Shown here one piece after another: positions 1 through 9,601 of a DNA stretch of 63,532 bases. The position numbers were made by a program, and so were the translations under genes. Within the stretch, counting starts at the first letter, position 1. Every line of letters begins with the position of its first letter. The notes under the pieces are model-generated. The model saw only the letters and a program-made list of their open reading frames with translations, made no database searches and had not been told where the DNA came from. This stretch comes from Deefgea salmonis (GTDB taxonomy: Bacteria; Pseudomonadota; Gammaproteobacteria; Burkholderiales; Chitinibacteraceae), in the NCBI RefSeq assembly GCF_020531905.1, contig NZ_JAJAWG010000014.1, positions 1-63,532 on the forward strand, read 5' to 3'.

Positions 1-48
1 CGATGATAGTGCGGATTGCCCGTGTGAAAGTAGGTCATTGCCAGACTC
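1..48 (+). rRNA. rrf: 5S ribosomal RNA, 3' end only
   Basis: The first bases match the 3' part of bacterial 5S rRNA: the GATGATAGTG helix region, then the conserved GTGTGAAAGTAGGTCATTGCCAG closing segment (seen here in pieces at about positions 21-43). The 5' part lies outside the window. A rho-independent terminator follows directly, as expected for the end of an rRNA operon. The exact 3' end is uncertain by a few bases. Confidence 0.9.
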
Positions 49-58
49 CCCATACCAG

Positions 59-88
59 AAAGCCCGATTCGAAAGAGTCGGGCTTTTT
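59..88 (+). terminator. Rho-independent terminator of the rRNA operon
   Basis: A ten-base stem (AGCCCGATTC at 61-70 with GAGTCGGGCT at 75-84, one G-T pair) closes a GAAA tetraloop and is followed by a run of T at 84-88. It lies just behind the 5S rRNA end. Confidence 0.92.
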
Positions 89-239
89 GCTGTTCGCTGC
101 TTGTGTGGAAAATAAATTTGTATTTAATTCGAATTAAATTATGCATCATCAGGTCTTATTGCCTAGTGCGATAACTTTAACTTAGGTTAATATTCAAGCA
201 CTTAAGTATTGATCTCTATTTTTGATTAAAGGCACTTTA

Positions 240-746
240 ATGCAAAATTCCTTACCAATTTATCCTATGCCAGAATTTGAAAATAAATGCTGCCCGCCTG
301 AATTATTGGCAGAAAGAATTCAGTTATTGACGCGCCCATTAGTTTTTACTAATGGCTGTTTTGATATTTTACATCGTGGACATGTGACCTATTTGGCTCA
401 GGCTCGTGCTCTGGGATTAAGCTTGGTCGTTGCATTAAATACGGACGAGTCTGTTCGTCGCTTAGGAAAGGGGCAAGATCGTCCGATTAATTCATTAGCG
501 CATCGCGCTGCGGTCATTGCAAGTCTGGGGGCTGTTGATTTGGTCACGTGGTTTGATGATGATACGCCGCTTAATTTAATTACCGTGATTCAACCCGAGG
601 TGCTTGTTAAAGGTGGGGATTGGCAAGTAGATCAAATCGTGGGCAGCCGTGAAGTGTTACTACGGGGCGGGAGTGTCCATTCGATTCCTTTTTTATTTAA
701 TACATCAACAACCCAAACGCTAAAGAAAATCAGAGGTGATGAATGA
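240..746 (+). CDS. rfaE2: D-glycero-beta-D-manno-heptose 1-phosphate adenylyltransferase
   Basis: This protein of about 168 residues transfers AMP from ATP to heptose 1-phosphate, giving ADP-heptose precursor for LPS inner core. The nucleotidyltransferase signature TNGCFDILHRGHVTYL is near residues 35-50, and a conserved VKGGDW motif sits near residue 128. It corresponds to the C-terminal half of E. coli HldE; in betaproteobacteria the kinase half is a separate gene, absent here. The ATG at 240 is chosen because AAAGG lies eight bases before it; an in-frame TTG at 222 has no such site. The stop overlaps the next gene by four bases. gmhB and waaC of the same pathway lie elsewhere in the window. 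Confidence 0.93.
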   Translation: MQNSLPIYPMPEFENKCCPPELLAERIQLLTRPLVFTNGCFDILHRGHVTYLAQARALGLSLVVALNTDESVRRLGKGQDRPINSLAHRAAVIASLGAVDLVTWFDDDTPLNLITVIQPEVLVKGGDWQVDQIVGSREVLLRGGSVHSIPFLFNTSTTQTLKKIRGDE

Positions 747-2047
747 GTTTAAATACAGAAAATGTGTTGTTTAACGTCGTTAAAGATATTAGGCATTTGG
801 GGTTTTTTAGTACTGATTTTTTACTGCAAGTAGCTGTTTTATTGTCATGCTGGGGTTTAGCTTTTTTGGTCGTAAATCGAACTAAAAAGCGTGTTGCGGC
901 GAAAAATTTTCGTTGGAAACTGGCTAATGATGGTATTCAGCGTTTATTATTTCCAATTTTAGCGCTTATTTTTGTTACTCTGGGCAATATTACATATCAA
1001 GTATTTGAAGGGCAAACGAGTTCATTATTACGCTTGGCTAATCTACTGATGGTTGGTTTGGTTAATATCCGTATTCTTGTTTATATTATTCGGCGAACGT
1101 TTGAAGGGGCGACATGGGTTCAGCGTTGGGAACGATATATTTCAGCGTTTATTTGGGTTGGCTATGTGCTGCATGTCGTTGGTATTTTGCCGCAAATATT
1201 AGAAGCTTTAGATGCCATTAGTTTTGATGCTGGGAAAGTTCATATTTCAATTCTCACCGTCATCCAAGGCTTATTGTCTGTTGGTGCGACTTTATTAATC
1301 GCAATGTGGGTTGGACGTTTAGTTGAACAACGTGTGATGGCCACCGATGTAATGGATATGAATGTTCGAGTGGTTCTTGTTAAAGTAATGCGATCATTGC
1401 TGGTTGTATTGGCCGTGCTTGCTTCTTTATCTATGGTTGGCATTGATTTAACAGTTCTATCTGTTTTTGGTGGTGCATTAGGTGTTGGTTTAGGCTTTGG
1501 TTTACAAAAAATTGCATCAAATTATGTTTCAGGTTTTATTATCTTGCTGGATCGTTCGATTAAATTGGGTGATTTAATTTCTGTGGATAATCGTCAAGGG
1601 ATTATTAGTGGCTTAACTTCTCGTTATATTGTTTTAAAAGCACCGGATGGTACTGAAGCTTTAGTTCCAAATGACACCTTGATTTCACAAACGGTGGTGA
1701 ACCAGTCATATAATGATCGCTCTGTATGGGTTGGTCTACCTATTCAAGTCGCATATAATTCAGATCTTGATCAAGTGATGAATATCATGACCGAGATTAC
1801 AAAAGATGAGTCGCGGATTTTAAAATCGCCCGCGCCGGGGGCTTTTGTTACTGCATTTGCCGATAGTGGCATTAATTTAACATTAGGTTTTTGGTTAGCT
1901 GATCCAGAAAATGGCCAGATGGGTTTAAAATCTGATTTAAATATGAAAATTTGGCGAGCATTTAAAGCGAATAATATTGAGATTCCTTATCCTCGCCGTG
2001 ATATTACGATTTTACCTGGGTCAATTTTACCAAATTCAAATATGTAA
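743..2047 (+). CDS. MscS-family mechanosensitive ion channel, long form
   Basis: A 434-residue inner-membrane protein with several hydrophobic segments in its first half and the MscS pore and beta domain in the second. The pore helix shows the Gly/Ala-rich GGALGVGLGFGLQKIASNYVS pattern near residue 245 (given in part), followed by the RSIKLGDLISV beta-domain entry and a PNDTLIS segment. It is longer than E. coli MscS (286 residues) because of extra N-terminal membrane helices. The start codon overlaps the rfaE2 stop as ATGA, suggesting translational coupling. Its likely role is to release solutes on osmotic downshock; this is inferred from the family. Confidence 0.9.
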   Translation: MSLNTENVLFNVVKDIRHLGFFSTDFLLQVAVLLSCWGLAFLVVNRTKKRVAAKNFRWKLANDGIQRLLFPILALIFVTLGNITYQVFEGQTSSLLRLANLLMVGLVNIRILVYIIRRTFEGATWVQRWERYISAFIWVGYVLHVVGILPQILEALDAISFDAGKVHISILTVIQGLLSVGATLLIAMWVGRLVEQRVMATDVMDMNVRVVLVKVMRSLLVVLAVLASLSMVGIDLTVLSVFGGALGVGLGFGLQKIASNYVSGFIILLDRSIKLGDLISVDNRQGIISGLTSRYIVLKAPDGTEALVPNDTLISQTVVNQSYNDRSVWVGLPIQVAYNSDLDQVMNIMTEITKDESRILKSPAPGAFVTAFADSGINLTLGFWLADPENGQMGLKSDLNMKIWRAFKANNIEIPYPRRDITILPGSILPNSNM

Positions 2048-2129
2048 TGCTGTTTTTTGATAGATGCTGAGTAAAATCTAGATTCTTTTTTAAAGTGAAA
2101 TGGCATAAACATAGCACGAGGAATACAGT

Positions 2130-3314
2130 ATGGAATGGCTTAATGGAATGATTGTTTTACCGTGGTGGGGCTATGTATTGGTTGTTCTCACGCTAACGCA
2201 TATTACAATTGCATCAGTTACTATTTTTTTACATCGGCATCAAGCGCATCGTGCGCTGGATTTACATCCATTAATGAGTCATTTCTTCCGTTTCTGGCTG
2301 TGGTTAACGACGGCGCAAATTACAAAAGAATGGGCAGCGATTCATCGCAAACATCATGCAAAGTGTGAAACGATTGAGGATCCGCATAGCCCACAGATAC
2401 TGGGAATTAAAAAAGTATTTTGGCAGGGCTGGGAGTTATATCGTGCAGAGGCTGCAAATTTAGAAACATTGCAAAAATATGGGCATGGTACGCCAGATGA
2501 TTTTTTAGAGCGTAATTTGTATTCGCGCTATGCATCGTGGGGGCCTACTTTAATGGCCGTCATTGATGTATTACTGTTTGGGGTCAATGGCATTTGGATT
2601 TGGGCAATACAAATGTTATGGATTCCAGTAACGGCGGCTGGAATTATCAATGGCTTTGCACATTACTGGGGTTATCGTAATTTTGAAACTGAAGATGCCT
2701 CGACGAATTTAATGCCCTGGGGTATTTTGATCGGCGGTGAAGAATTACATAATAATCATCATACATTTGGTACGTCAGCTAAGTTATCCTACAAGTGGTT
2801 TGAGTTTGATATTGGTTGGCTATATATTCGGACGATGGCTATTTTGGGTTTAGCAAAAATTCGAAAAGTCGCACCTAAATTAAAAATGGCTGGCATTCGT
2901 CCTGAGCTCGATGAGCACGTAGTACAGGCGATTATTGCGAATCGATATGCAATTGCCGCGCATTATGCTCGAACTTTAAAACAAACGGTTGCTGCAGAAA
3001 TTGAACATTTATCGGTAACGGCGGCATTACCCTCAATGAATTTTGATATTACAAAGCGGATGAAGCTTTGGTTAAAGCAAGATGCAAAAGATACTTCGGC
3101 GAGCGATAAAATTCATTTGGAATTAATTTTGGCGCAAAGTAAAGTGCTGGATCAGGTGTATCAAATGCGACAAGAATTAACGCGTATTTGGGAGCGATCA
3201 ACATTGAATCGTCATGAATTAATTTTGCAGTTGCAAGATTGGTGTGTGCGTGCCGAAAATAGTGGCATTCAATCATTACGTGATTTTTCTTTGCGATTGC
3301 GTGCGGTTGCTTAA
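2130..3314 (+). CDS. Fatty acid desaturase (acyl-CoA/acyl-lipid delta-9 type)
   Basis: A 394-residue membrane di-iron desaturase. All three histidine boxes are present: HRHQAH at residues 35-40, HRKHH at 72-76 and HNNHH at 207-211, the metal-binding pattern of the stearoyl-CoA desaturase family. Hydrophobic segments surround the boxes. The roughly 110-residue C-terminal tail after the catalytic part is charged and probably cytoplasmic. The ATG at 2130 is preceded by a purine-rich GAGGAA. The enzyme would introduce double bases-pair-independent unsaturation into fatty acyl chains, adjusting membrane fluidity; the exact substrate cannot be told from sequence. A terminator follows. Confidence 0.9.
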   Translation: MEWLNGMIVLPWWGYVLVVLTLTHITIASVTIFLHRHQAHRALDLHPLMSHFFRFWLWLTTAQITKEWAAIHRKHHAKCETIEDPHSPQILGIKKVFWQGWELYRAEAANLETLQKYGHGTPDDFLERNLYSRYASWGPTLMAVIDVLLFGVNGIWIWAIQMLWIPVTAAGIINGFAHYWGYRNFETEDASTNLMPWGILIGGEELHNNHHTFGTSAKLSYKWFEFDIGWLYIRTMAILGLAKIRKVAPKLKMAGIRPELDEHVVQAIIANRYAIAAHYARTLKQTVAAEIEHLSVTAALPSMNFDITKRMKLWLKQDAKDTSASDKIHLELILAQSKVLDQVYQMRQELTRIWERSTLNRHELILQLQDWCVRAENSGIQSLRDFSLRLRAVA

Positions 3315-3348
3315 AGAAGTTTTTTTTAAAGAGTGTCATTATTGATTG

Positions 3349-3375
3349 AAGGCGAACCATGGGTTCGCCTTTTTA
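3349..3375 (+). terminator. Rho-independent terminator of the desaturase gene
   Basis: GGCGAACC (3351-3358) and GGTTCGCC (3362-3369) form a perfect eight-base stem with a three-base loop, followed by TTTTTAT. The loop holds an ATG that opens the next reading frame, but that is not a credible start. Confidence 0.88.
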
Positions 3376-3397
3376 TATTTATTTTGGAGAAAAAACA

Positions 3398-3748
3398 ATG
3401 TCATCCATTCAACGTTACCATGTTGGCCCTCGTCTTTGTGAAACCGTGGTGCATAACAATACCGTTTATTTAGCAGGGCAGATTGCTGAAGATTTAGACA
3501 AAGATGCCTTAGGACAAACGGTTGAAGTTTTAGCGTGCATTGATCGCTTATTGGCTGAGGTGGGTTCAGATAAGACCAAAATTTTGCAGGTCACCATTTT
3601 TATCGCTGACATGGCTGATTTTGATGCGATGAATTTAGCTTGGAGTGAGTGGGTTCCCCAAGGACACACGCCTGCCAGAGCAACGGTACAAGCTCAGTTA
3701 GCCGATGCTCGCTATAAAGTGGAAATGACGGCGATTGCTGCGCTATAA
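3398..3748 (+). CDS. RidA/YjgF-family protein (enamine/imine deaminase type)
   Basis: A 116-residue protein of the RidA/YER057c/UK114 family, which hydrolyses reactive enamine or imine intermediates or acts in related roles. The family's VYLAGQIAED start strand and the PARATVQAQLAD segment with the conserved arginine near residue 90 are present. It is somewhat diverged from archetypal RidA, so deaminase activity is likely but not certain. The start at 3398 follows GGAGA by seven bases; the in-frame ATG at 3359 lies inside the preceding terminator hairpin and is rejected. No partner gene is evident. Confidence 0.87.
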   Translation: MSSIQRYHVGPRLCETVVHNNTVYLAGQIAEDLDKDALGQTVEVLACIDRLLAEVGSDKTKILQVTIFIADMADFDAMNLAWSEWVPQGHTPARATVQAQLADARYKVEMTAIAAL

Positions 3749-4122
3749 ATTGGGCGTTACGCGAAGCGTCTTTAATCATTAAGTCGTGTAGCGCGTGGAT
3801 CTTGGATGGTCAGTGGCGTGCTGACGCTTCGAATTATGTTGGCATACTGAGTAGATTGACCTCCGTGCGAGATCAGTACTTTTTCTTAGTCATGGTATTG
3901 TGGCAGAAAAATGCTGTTGGGTTGCCCACTTTATGGCCGTAGTATATTGAGTGTAGCGACTTGAGCTGCCGGGCATAATCGACGGGTATGCATCCTGAGT
4001 ACGCCTTGATTCGCCGCGAAAAACGCGCTAGCACGGCGAGAAATCCAACGTCAACAGACCCCAGGTATATCGCTGTAGGTATTAAATATTAAAGGCTTTA
4101 GCCATATACATAAGGAGTAATG
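3749..4122. other. Intergenic stretch without a recognisable gene
   Basis: About 370 bases between the RidA gene and ogt. No frame encodes a recognisable protein. The last third carries a diverged, inverted copy of the head of the structured repeat found at 29327-29599 (listed separately). A small hairpin GCATA/TATGC lies at 3973-3991. The remainder, including GCGTTACGCGAAGCGTC just after the RidA stop, shows nothing I can name. Confidence 0.6.
4000..4063 (-). repeat. Partial copy (head) of the dispersed structured repeat
   Basis: Read on the minus strand this begins GGGTCTGTTGACGTT (4061 down to 4047), identical over 15 bases to the left end of the complete element at 29331-29345, and continues with clearly related sequence through TTTTTCGCGGCGAATCAAGGC. 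The other half of the element is not recognisable here, so the copy is truncated or decayed. Confidence 0.75.
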
Positions 4123-4611
4123 ATGATGTTTAGTCCGTCGTCGGATGCCGTGATTGCGACGCCTTTTGGGCGAATTGGTTTGAGCTTGATAGGGGACTCT
4201 TTAAGCGCCGTGGATTTTTTGGTTGCCGCAACCCCATTAAAAACGAGTCATCATCCTTTATTGCATGAGGCAAAGCGGCAGATTTCGGCTTATTTTAATG
4301 AACCTAAATTTGTTTTTGATTTGCCGTATCAACTCAATGGTACGCCGCATCAACTGAAAGTCTGGCAGGCCATCGCACAGATTCCGGCAGGTGAGGTGCT
4401 GACTTATTCCGAGATTGCTCGGCGTTGTGCATCAAGTCCGCGAGCCGTTGGTGGCGCTTGTGGCCGTAACCCCATGCCATTGCTGATTCCTTGTCATCGG
4501 GTGGTGGCAATGCATGGTCTTGGTGGTTTTAATGCCAACCGAAATGGCCTCGATTGGTTGCCAATCAAGCGCTGGTTATTACAGCATGAAGGTGTGATTG
4601 ATGGCCAATAA
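4123..4611 (+). CDS. ogt: Methylated-DNA--[protein]-cysteine S-methyltransferase
   Basis: A 162-residue suicide enzyme that removes alkyl groups from O6-alkylguanine by moving them to its own cysteine. The active-site PCHRVV motif is near residue 127, preceded by the helix-turn-helix segment with SPRAVGGACGRNP, including the arginine finger. Three ATG codons in a row (4120, 4123, 4126) follow AAGGAG at 4112-4117; 4123 or 4126 have the better spacing. It overlaps the start of xerD by 11 bases, so both are probably cotranscribed. Length fits the Ogt type without an Ada regulatory domain. Confidence 0.92.
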   Translation: MMFSPSSDAVIATPFGRIGLSLIGDSLSAVDFLVAATPLKTSHHPLLHEAKRQISAYFNEPKFVFDLPYQLNGTPHQLKVWQAIAQIPAGEVLTYSEIARRCASSPRAVGGACGRNPMPLLIPCHRVVAMHGLGGFNANRNGLDWLPIKRWLLQHEGVIDGQ

Positions 4612-5530
4612 AGCGCCTTTACCAATGATCGCCGACAGTGAGATGGCGTTGATCAACCAGTTTTTAGACGCCATTTGGCTCGGCGATGGTTTGGCGAGCA
4701 ATACGATTGAGAGTTATCGTCGTGACTTGCTGATTTGGGCTGCTTGGTTAGCCAGTGAGCGTGCGCACAGTTTATTGAGTGCTGATCGCGATGCGATGCA
4801 GGCATTTTTAGCTCGGCAATCTCGCGATATGAAGGCCTCGACCTTGGCTAGGCGAATGGCCAGTTTGCGTAAATTTTATCGGCAAGCTTTGCTCAATGGG
4901 CAAATTACAGTAGACCCAACGGCTGAGTTAACCTCGCCGCGTCGAGTTCGACCGCTCCCTAAAGCGCTGCCAGAGGCGAGTATTGCTGCTTTATTGGCTG
5001 CTCCGGATATAAATTTGACTGCTGGCTTACGTGATCGAGCCATGCTTGAGCTAATGTATGCCACAGGATTACGCGTGACGGAGCTGGTTGAGCTGTCAGT
5101 GAATCAGCTTTTTCTACGTGAAAAATACATTCGGGTGATGAATGGTAAAGGAGGAAAGCAGCGGTTGGTGCCGATCGGCGAGTGGGCCGCACAATGGCTC
5201 GAGCGTTATCTGACTGAGGCGCGTTTATTACTATTAAAAAATGCTGCGCAAGCTACGTTGTTTTTAAATCAACGTGGTGAGCCACTTACTCGACAAGGTT
5301 GCTGGTTTATTATTAAGCAATATGCAGTACAGGCAAATATACCCGCAGAGTTGCTCAGTCCGCATGTTTTAAGACACGCATTTGCCACTCATTTACTGAA
5401 TCATGGCGCTGATTTGCGGGTAGTACAAATGTTATTGGGTCATTCTGACATAACTACTACACAAATTTACACGCAGGTTGCATCAGCTAGGTTGAAAACA
5501 CTGCATCAAACTAACCACCCGAGAGGGTAA
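4601..5530 (+). CDS. xerD: Tyrosine recombinase XerD
   Basis: A 309-residue site-specific recombinase that, with XerC, resolves chromosome dimers at dif under FtsK control. An N-terminal SAM-like core-binding domain (about residues 15-100) is followed by the catalytic domain with the conserved arginine in ATGLRVTEL, lysine in NGKGGKQR, the HVLRHAFATH box, the HSDITTTQIY segment with the histidine and the tyrosine nucleophile. Length and motifs match XerD rather than a phage integrase. The ATG at 4601 overlaps the ogt stop; a TTG at 4598 is an alternative. No dif site is visible nearby. Confidence 0.93.
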   Translation: MANKAPLPMIADSEMALINQFLDAIWLGDGLASNTIESYRRDLLIWAAWLASERAHSLLSADRDAMQAFLARQSRDMKASTLARRMASLRKFYRQALLNGQITVDPTAELTSPRRVRPLPKALPEASIAALLAAPDINLTAGLRDRAMLELMYATGLRVTELVELSVNQLFLREKYIRVMNGKGGKQRLVPIGEWAAQWLERYLTEARLLLLKNAAQATLFLNQRGEPLTRQGCWFIIKQYAVQANIPAELLSPHVLRHAFATHLLNHGADLRVVQMLLGHSDITTTQIYTQVASARLKTLHQTNHPRG

Positions 5531-5605
5531 ATGATTTGATGTTTTATGCTAATCGGATAAGCTTTTAAGGTTGCCAATCGGTGGCACTTACATTGGAGCA
5601 TTAAG

Positions 5606-6436
5606 ATGGATACAAGCTTGATTAGCAAATACCAAGATATCCTCATGGGGTATGTTGCTGAGTTTGGTGTAAAAATTCTCGCCGGCATTGCTTTTTGGGT
5701 GATTGGGCGCTGGCTGATTGGCATGGTGGTGCGGTTTATTCAGGCCGGATTAGTTCGGCAGAAAGTGGATGCGACTGTTTTGCGCTATGTGGGTTCTGCA
5801 GTGACCGTGTTGTTGAATGTGTTGTTAGTGATTGGTATTTTGGGTTACTTCGGCATTCAAACCACGACTTTTGCGGCTTTGCTTGCTGCCGTAGGGCTTG
5901 CAGTGGGGATGGCGTGGTCAGGGTTGTTGGCTAATTTTGCCGGTGGTGCATTTTTAATTGTATTGCGACCTTTTAAAGTCGGCGACATGATCACTGCAGG
6001 TGGTGTAACGGGGGTAGTACATGAAGTGGGGTTATTTTCGTCAACGATTATGACGCCAGATAATGTACTGACTTTTGTCGGTAATAATAAAATCTTTACG
6101 GATAATATTCAGAATTACACCGCAACCAAATATCGTCGAGTGGATTTAAAAGCGCAGCTCTCAGGCGCTGCGGATGCTGAAAAAGCGATTGCCTTACTGA
6201 AAGCGGCGATCGCGAAGATTCCAAATGTGATGGTTGAGCCTGGTGTTGAGATTGAAGTGCTTGAATTTCAATTAGTCGGCCCCGTTCTTGCTGTGCGTCC
6301 GTATTGCCATAATGATCATTACTGGCAAGTTTATTTCCAAGCAAATAAAGCGATTTTAGATACCTTGGCCACGTTTCCAGCGCCAACGCCATCGCACTTG
6401 GTGGTGGTTCAGCAAAAAGAAAGCACGGCACAATAA
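5606..6436 (+). CDS. mscS: Small-conductance mechanosensitive channel MscS
   Basis: A 276-residue channel close to E. coli MscS in length (286). Three membrane segments occupy about residues 15-105, with the pore helix GLAVGMAWSGLLANFAGG near residues 95-112, then the beta domain starting at RPFKVGDMI and an alpha/beta C-terminal cage. It opens under membrane tension to release solutes. A GGAG lies about seven bases before the ATG. This is the second MscS-type gene in the window, and it is shorter and more canonical than the one at 743-2047. Confidence 0.93.
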   Translation: MDTSLISKYQDILMGYVAEFGVKILAGIAFWVIGRWLIGMVVRFIQAGLVRQKVDATVLRYVGSAVTVLLNVLLVIGILGYFGIQTTTFAALLAAVGLAVGMAWSGLLANFAGGAFLIVLRPFKVGDMITAGGVTGVVHEVGLFSSTIMTPDNVLTFVGNNKIFTDNIQNYTATKYRRVDLKAQLSGAADAEKAIALLKAAIAKIPNVMVEPGVEIEVLEFQLVGPVLAVRPYCHNDHYWQVYFQANKAILDTLATFPAPTPSHLVVVQQKESTAQ

Positions 6437-6454
6437 TGCAGTTTGCTACAACAT

Positions 6455-6492
6455 AAAAAAACCCGCAGATTTTAGTTCTGCGGGTTTTTTAT
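6455..6492. terminator. Bidirectional terminator between mscS and clpA
   Basis: AACCCGCAGA (6461-6470) and TCTGCGGGTT (6479-6488) form a ten-base stem; A-run on one side and T-run on the other let it serve both convergent genes. Confidence 0.92.
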
Positions 6493-6506
6493 TGCATGAG
6501 GGGGTA

Positions 6507-8771
6507 TTAGGCTGAAACCTTTTCTAGCTCTGGTAAATTGAGCAATACCTTGCCATCGCTATCAATATCAATGGTGACTTCTCCACCGCCAGCTAAACGT
6601 CCAAATAGCAATTCGTCTGCGAGCGCTTTGCGAATGGTGTCTTGAATCAACCTGGCCATTGGTCGCGCGCCCATTTGCGGGTCAAAACCATGTTTGGCAA
6701 GGTAGTCTTTGAGTGCATCAGTGAAATGCGCTTCGACTTTTTTCTCGTGCAATTGCGCTTCGAGCTGCATGAGGAATTTCTCGACAACTTGCAAAATGAT
6801 GGTATGGGTTAATGAGGCAAAAGGAATGATGGCATCAATACGATTACGAAACTCTGGCGTAAACAGGCGCTTGATTTCCTGCATTTCATCGCCAGCTTCT
6901 TTTTTATTGGTAAAGCCAATCGCTGATTTACCCAGCATTTCGGCACCGGCATTGGTGGTCATGATGATGACAACATTACGGAAATCGGCTTTACGGCCAT
7001 TGTTGTCAGTCAGTGTGCCGTGATCCATTACCTGTAATAAAACATTATAAATATCCGGATGCGCTTTTTCGATTTCATCCAGTAATAAGATCGAGTAAGG
7101 ATGTTTATTCACAGCCTCGGTGAGTAAACCGCCTTGCTCATAACCCACGTATCCCGGCGGCGCACCGATTAAACGGCTGACGGCGTGCCGCTCCATATAT
7201 TCCGACATATCAAAGCGAATGAGCTCGATGCCCATCGTATAAGCTAATTGACGGGCGACCTCGGTCTTACCAACGCCGGTTGGTCCAGAAAACAAGAATG
7301 AGCCGATGGGTTTGAGTGGATTACCTAAGCCAGCTCGGGCCATTTTGATTGATGTGGCGAGCACTTCAATGGCTTTTTCTTGGCCAAAAACGACATTACG
7401 CAAATCACGCTCGAGCGTTTTAAGTGTGTCTTTATCATTGCTCGATACCGATTTGGGCGGAATTCGAGCAATTTTAGCAATGATGTCTTCGATTTCACCT
7501 TTACCAATGGTTTTCTTTTGCTTTGAACGCGGTAATATTTTTTGCGCTGCACCGGCTTCGTCAATCACATCAATGGCTTTATCGGGTAAATGACGATCAT
7601 TGATATATTTTGCAGATAATTCAGCGGCAGTGCTCAGCGCTGCTTGGGTGTATTTCACGCCATGGTGCTGTTCAAATTTATCTTTCAAACCTTTTAAAAT
7701 TTCAATTGTTTGTTCAATACTTGGTTCAAGCACATCGATTTTTTGGAAACGACGTGAGAGCGCATTGTCTTTTTCAAAAATACCGCGATATTCATTATAA
7801 GTTGTGGCACCAATACATTTTAACGTGCCATTGGATAACGCCGGCTTGAGTAAATTTGAGGCGTCCAGAGTGCCACCAGATGCCGCACCAGCACCAACGA
7901 GGGTATGAATTTCATCAATAAATAGGATGGCATTGCGCTCGTCAGCTAATTGTTTAATCACGGCCTTGAGGCGTTGTTCAAAATCACCACGGTATTTTGT
8001 GCCGGCGAGAAGAGCGCCCATATCCAGTGTATAGACAGTGGCATCGGCCAAAATGTCAGGAACTTGCCCCTCGACGATGCAACGGGCTAAACCATCGGCA
8101 ATCGCCGTTTTGCCAACACCGGCTTCGCCGACTAAGAGTGGGTTATTTTTGCGGCGACGGCATAAAGTTTGAATCACCCGTTCAAGCTCAGCGTCACGGC
8201 CAATAAGTGGGTCTATTTTCCCAGCTAAGGCCTGCTCATTCATATTTTGGGTGTAGCTTTCGAGTGCGCCGCCAGAGCTGGCCTCTGTTTCCCCGTCTTC
8301 ATTGGGCTCAGTGCGAGGCGCTGCTGGTTGGCTCGTGGCTGATTTACTTATGCCATGGGCGATGTAATTAACCACATCAAGACGCGTGATGCCTTGTTGA
8401 TGTAAAAAATACACCGCATGGCTGTCTTTTTCGCCAAAAATCGCCACCAGTACATTCGCACCAGTCACTTCTTTTTTGCCTGAAGATTGCACGTGCAAAA
8501 TAGCGCGCTGAATGACGCGTTGAAAGCCAATTGTGGGCTGGGTTTCCACTTCACTGCTGCCAGATACCACAGGGGTATGCTCAGTGACAAAATCTCCAAG
8601 CTGACGACGCAGTTCTTCTAGGTTGGCGCCACAGGCTTTAATGACATCAATGGCTGAAGGATTGTCGAGCAGAGCGAGTAATAAATGCTCCACAGTAATG
8701 TATTCGTGGCGTTTTTGTCTGGCATCCATAAATGCCATGTGTAGGCTTACTTCAAGTTCTTGGGCGATCAT
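6507..8771 (-). CDS. clpA: ATP-dependent Clp protease ATP-binding subunit ClpA
   Basis: A 754-residue AAA+ unfoldase that feeds substrates to ClpP. The N-terminal Clp repeat domain (about 1-145) is followed by AAA module 1 with Walker [11 protein letters not shown] and Walker B LFIDEIH, and module 2 with [10 protein letters not shown] and [10 protein letters not shown], then a ClpB-type small domain. No long middle coiled coil is present, which separates it from ClpB. The ATG at 8771 has GGAGGTGA before it and overlaps the clpS stop as ATGA, so the in-frame start upstream is rejected. ClpS, its adaptor, is immediately upstream. Confidence 0.96.
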   Translation of the reverse strand: MIAQELEVSLHMAFMDARQKRHEYITVEHLLLALLDNPSAIDVIKACGANLEELRRQLGDFVTEHTPVVSGSSEVETQPTIGFQRVIQRAILHVQSSGKKEVTGANVLVAIFGEKDSHAVYFLHQQGITRLDVVNYIAHGISKSATSQPAAPRTEPNEDGETEASSGGALESYTQNMNEQALAGKIDPLIGRDAELERVIQTLCRRRKNNPLLVGEAGVGKTAIADGLARCIVEGQVPDILADATVYTLDMGALLAGTKYRGDFEQRLKAVIKQLADERNAILFIDEIHTLVGAGAASGGTLDASNLLKPALSNGTLKCIGATTYNEYRGIFEKDNALSRRFQKIDVLEPSIEQTIEILKGLKDKFEQHHGVKYTQAALSTAAELSAKYINDRHLPDKAIDVIDEAGAAQKILPRSKQKKTIGKGEIEDIIAKIARIPPKSVSSNDKDTLKTLERDLRNVVFGQEKAIEVLATSIKMARAGLGNPLKPIGSFLFSGPTGVGKTEVARQLAYTMGIELIRFDMSEYMERHAVSRLIGAPPGYVGYEQGGLLTEAVNKHPYSILLLDEIEKAHPDIYNVLLQVMDHGTLTDNNGRKADFRNVVIIMTTNAGAEMLGKSAIGFTNKKEAGDEMQEIKRLFTPEFRNRIDAIIPFASLTHTIILQVVEKFLMQLEAQLHEKKVEAHFTDALKDYLAKHGFDPQMGARPMARLIQDTIRKALADELLFGRLAGGGEVTIDIDSDGKVLLNLPELEKVSA

Positions 8772-9079
8772 TGACTCACCTCCATAATGCATTGCAACGG
8801 ATGCTGATGCGCCCGAGCATACTGTGTAACTTCAGCTACTTTCGTTGCCGCAATATCTTGAGGATAAACCCCACAAATACCACGACCCTCTGTGTGGACT
8901 TTCAGCATAATTTGGTTGGCCTTTTCGCTGGGCATCGCAAAAAATTGCTGTAATACATCAATCACGAAGTCCATTGGCGTGTAATCGTCATTGAGTAGCA
9001 CCACTTGCCACATCGGTGGTGGAGCAGTACGAACTGCTGCGTCTTTGAGTTCGGTCTCGTTCTGATGTTGGATCGCCAT
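8768..9079 (-). CDS. clpS: ATP-dependent Clp protease adaptor ClpS
   Basis: A 103-residue adaptor that binds N-end-rule substrates and delivers them to ClpA. It shows the conserved [14 protein letters not shown] segment (about 26-39), [11 protein letters not shown] (about 62-72) and the A-x-x-HQHPLQC C-terminus; the disordered N-terminal extension is typical. Its stop overlaps the clpA start by four bases, so the two are translationally coupled. Confidence 0.96.
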   Translation of the reverse strand: MAIQHQNETELKDAAVRTAPPPMWQVVLLNDDYTPMDFVIDVLQQFFAMPSEKANQIMLKVHTEGRGICGVYPQDIAATKVAEVTQYARAHQHPLQCIMEVSQ

Positions 9080-9318
9080 TGTTTTATCTTAGTCCCTTAT
9101 CATTCTTTATTTTGGCGCTCACCACGATTTTTTCAAGCGTGAATGCAATACCACAGTGTGCCGCGTATCTATTATTTATGCTTGACCTTATGTGTCAAAG
9201 TGGCGTAAAAAGTTATACATGTTTGTTTTGGGATGCCCACGACAAACCGGTTTACCGATTTTGTACTTTAGTACGATCGGCAATTTATTTTATTTTTGTT
9301 ATTCAGGATGTCCTCAAC

Positions 9319-9522
9319 ATGGCATTAGGTACTGTTAAGTGGTTCAATGATTCTAAAGGCTTTGGCTTTATTACTCCAGACGAAGGCGGCGAAGATCTTT
9401 TCGCTCATTTCTCTGCGATCAACATGCCAGGCTTCAAAACATTGAAAGAAGGCCAACGTGTCTCTTTCGATATCACTCAAGGTCAGAAAGGCAAGCAAGC
9501 TGGTAACATCCAAGCTGCTTAA
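9319..9522 (+). CDS. cspA: Cold-shock-domain protein
   Basis: A 67-residue single cold-shock domain that binds single-stranded RNA/DNA and acts as RNA chaperone. RNP1 (KGFGFITPD) and RNP2 (DLFAHFSAI) are intact. The long reading frame open upstream to 9079 is not coding: only the ATG at 9319 gives the family N-terminus [10 protein letters not shown]. The roughly 240-base space to the divergent clpS gene leaves room for the long 5' untranslated leader common to csp genes. The symbol denotes the family; the exact paralogue is not decided. A terminator follows. Confidence 0.95.
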   Translation: MALGTVKWFNDSKGFGFITPDEGGEDLFAHFSAINMPGFKTLKEGQRVSFDITQGQKGKQAGNIQAA

Positions 9523-9543
9523 TTTTCGCTTTAAGTGAAAACA

Positions 9544-9568
9544 AAAGCCCGCCTCGGCGGGTTTTTTG
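9544..9568 (+). terminator. Terminator of the cold-shock gene
   Basis: CCCGCC (9548-9553), a two-base loop, GGCGGG (9556-9561) and six T. Confidence 0.88.
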
Positions 9569-9601
9569 TTGTGGTGATACTAAAATATGATGCATAAACG
9601 T

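Noticed and set aside
4598-5530. XerD as a phage or integron integrase
   Set aside because: Length, motif spacing and chromosomal context fit housekeeping XerD; no att sites, tRNA or phage genes nearby.
9079-9318. Extended N-terminus for the cold-shock protein
   Set aside because: Family proteins begin at [10 protein letters not shown]; the upstream part is leader and promoter DNA of two divergent genes.
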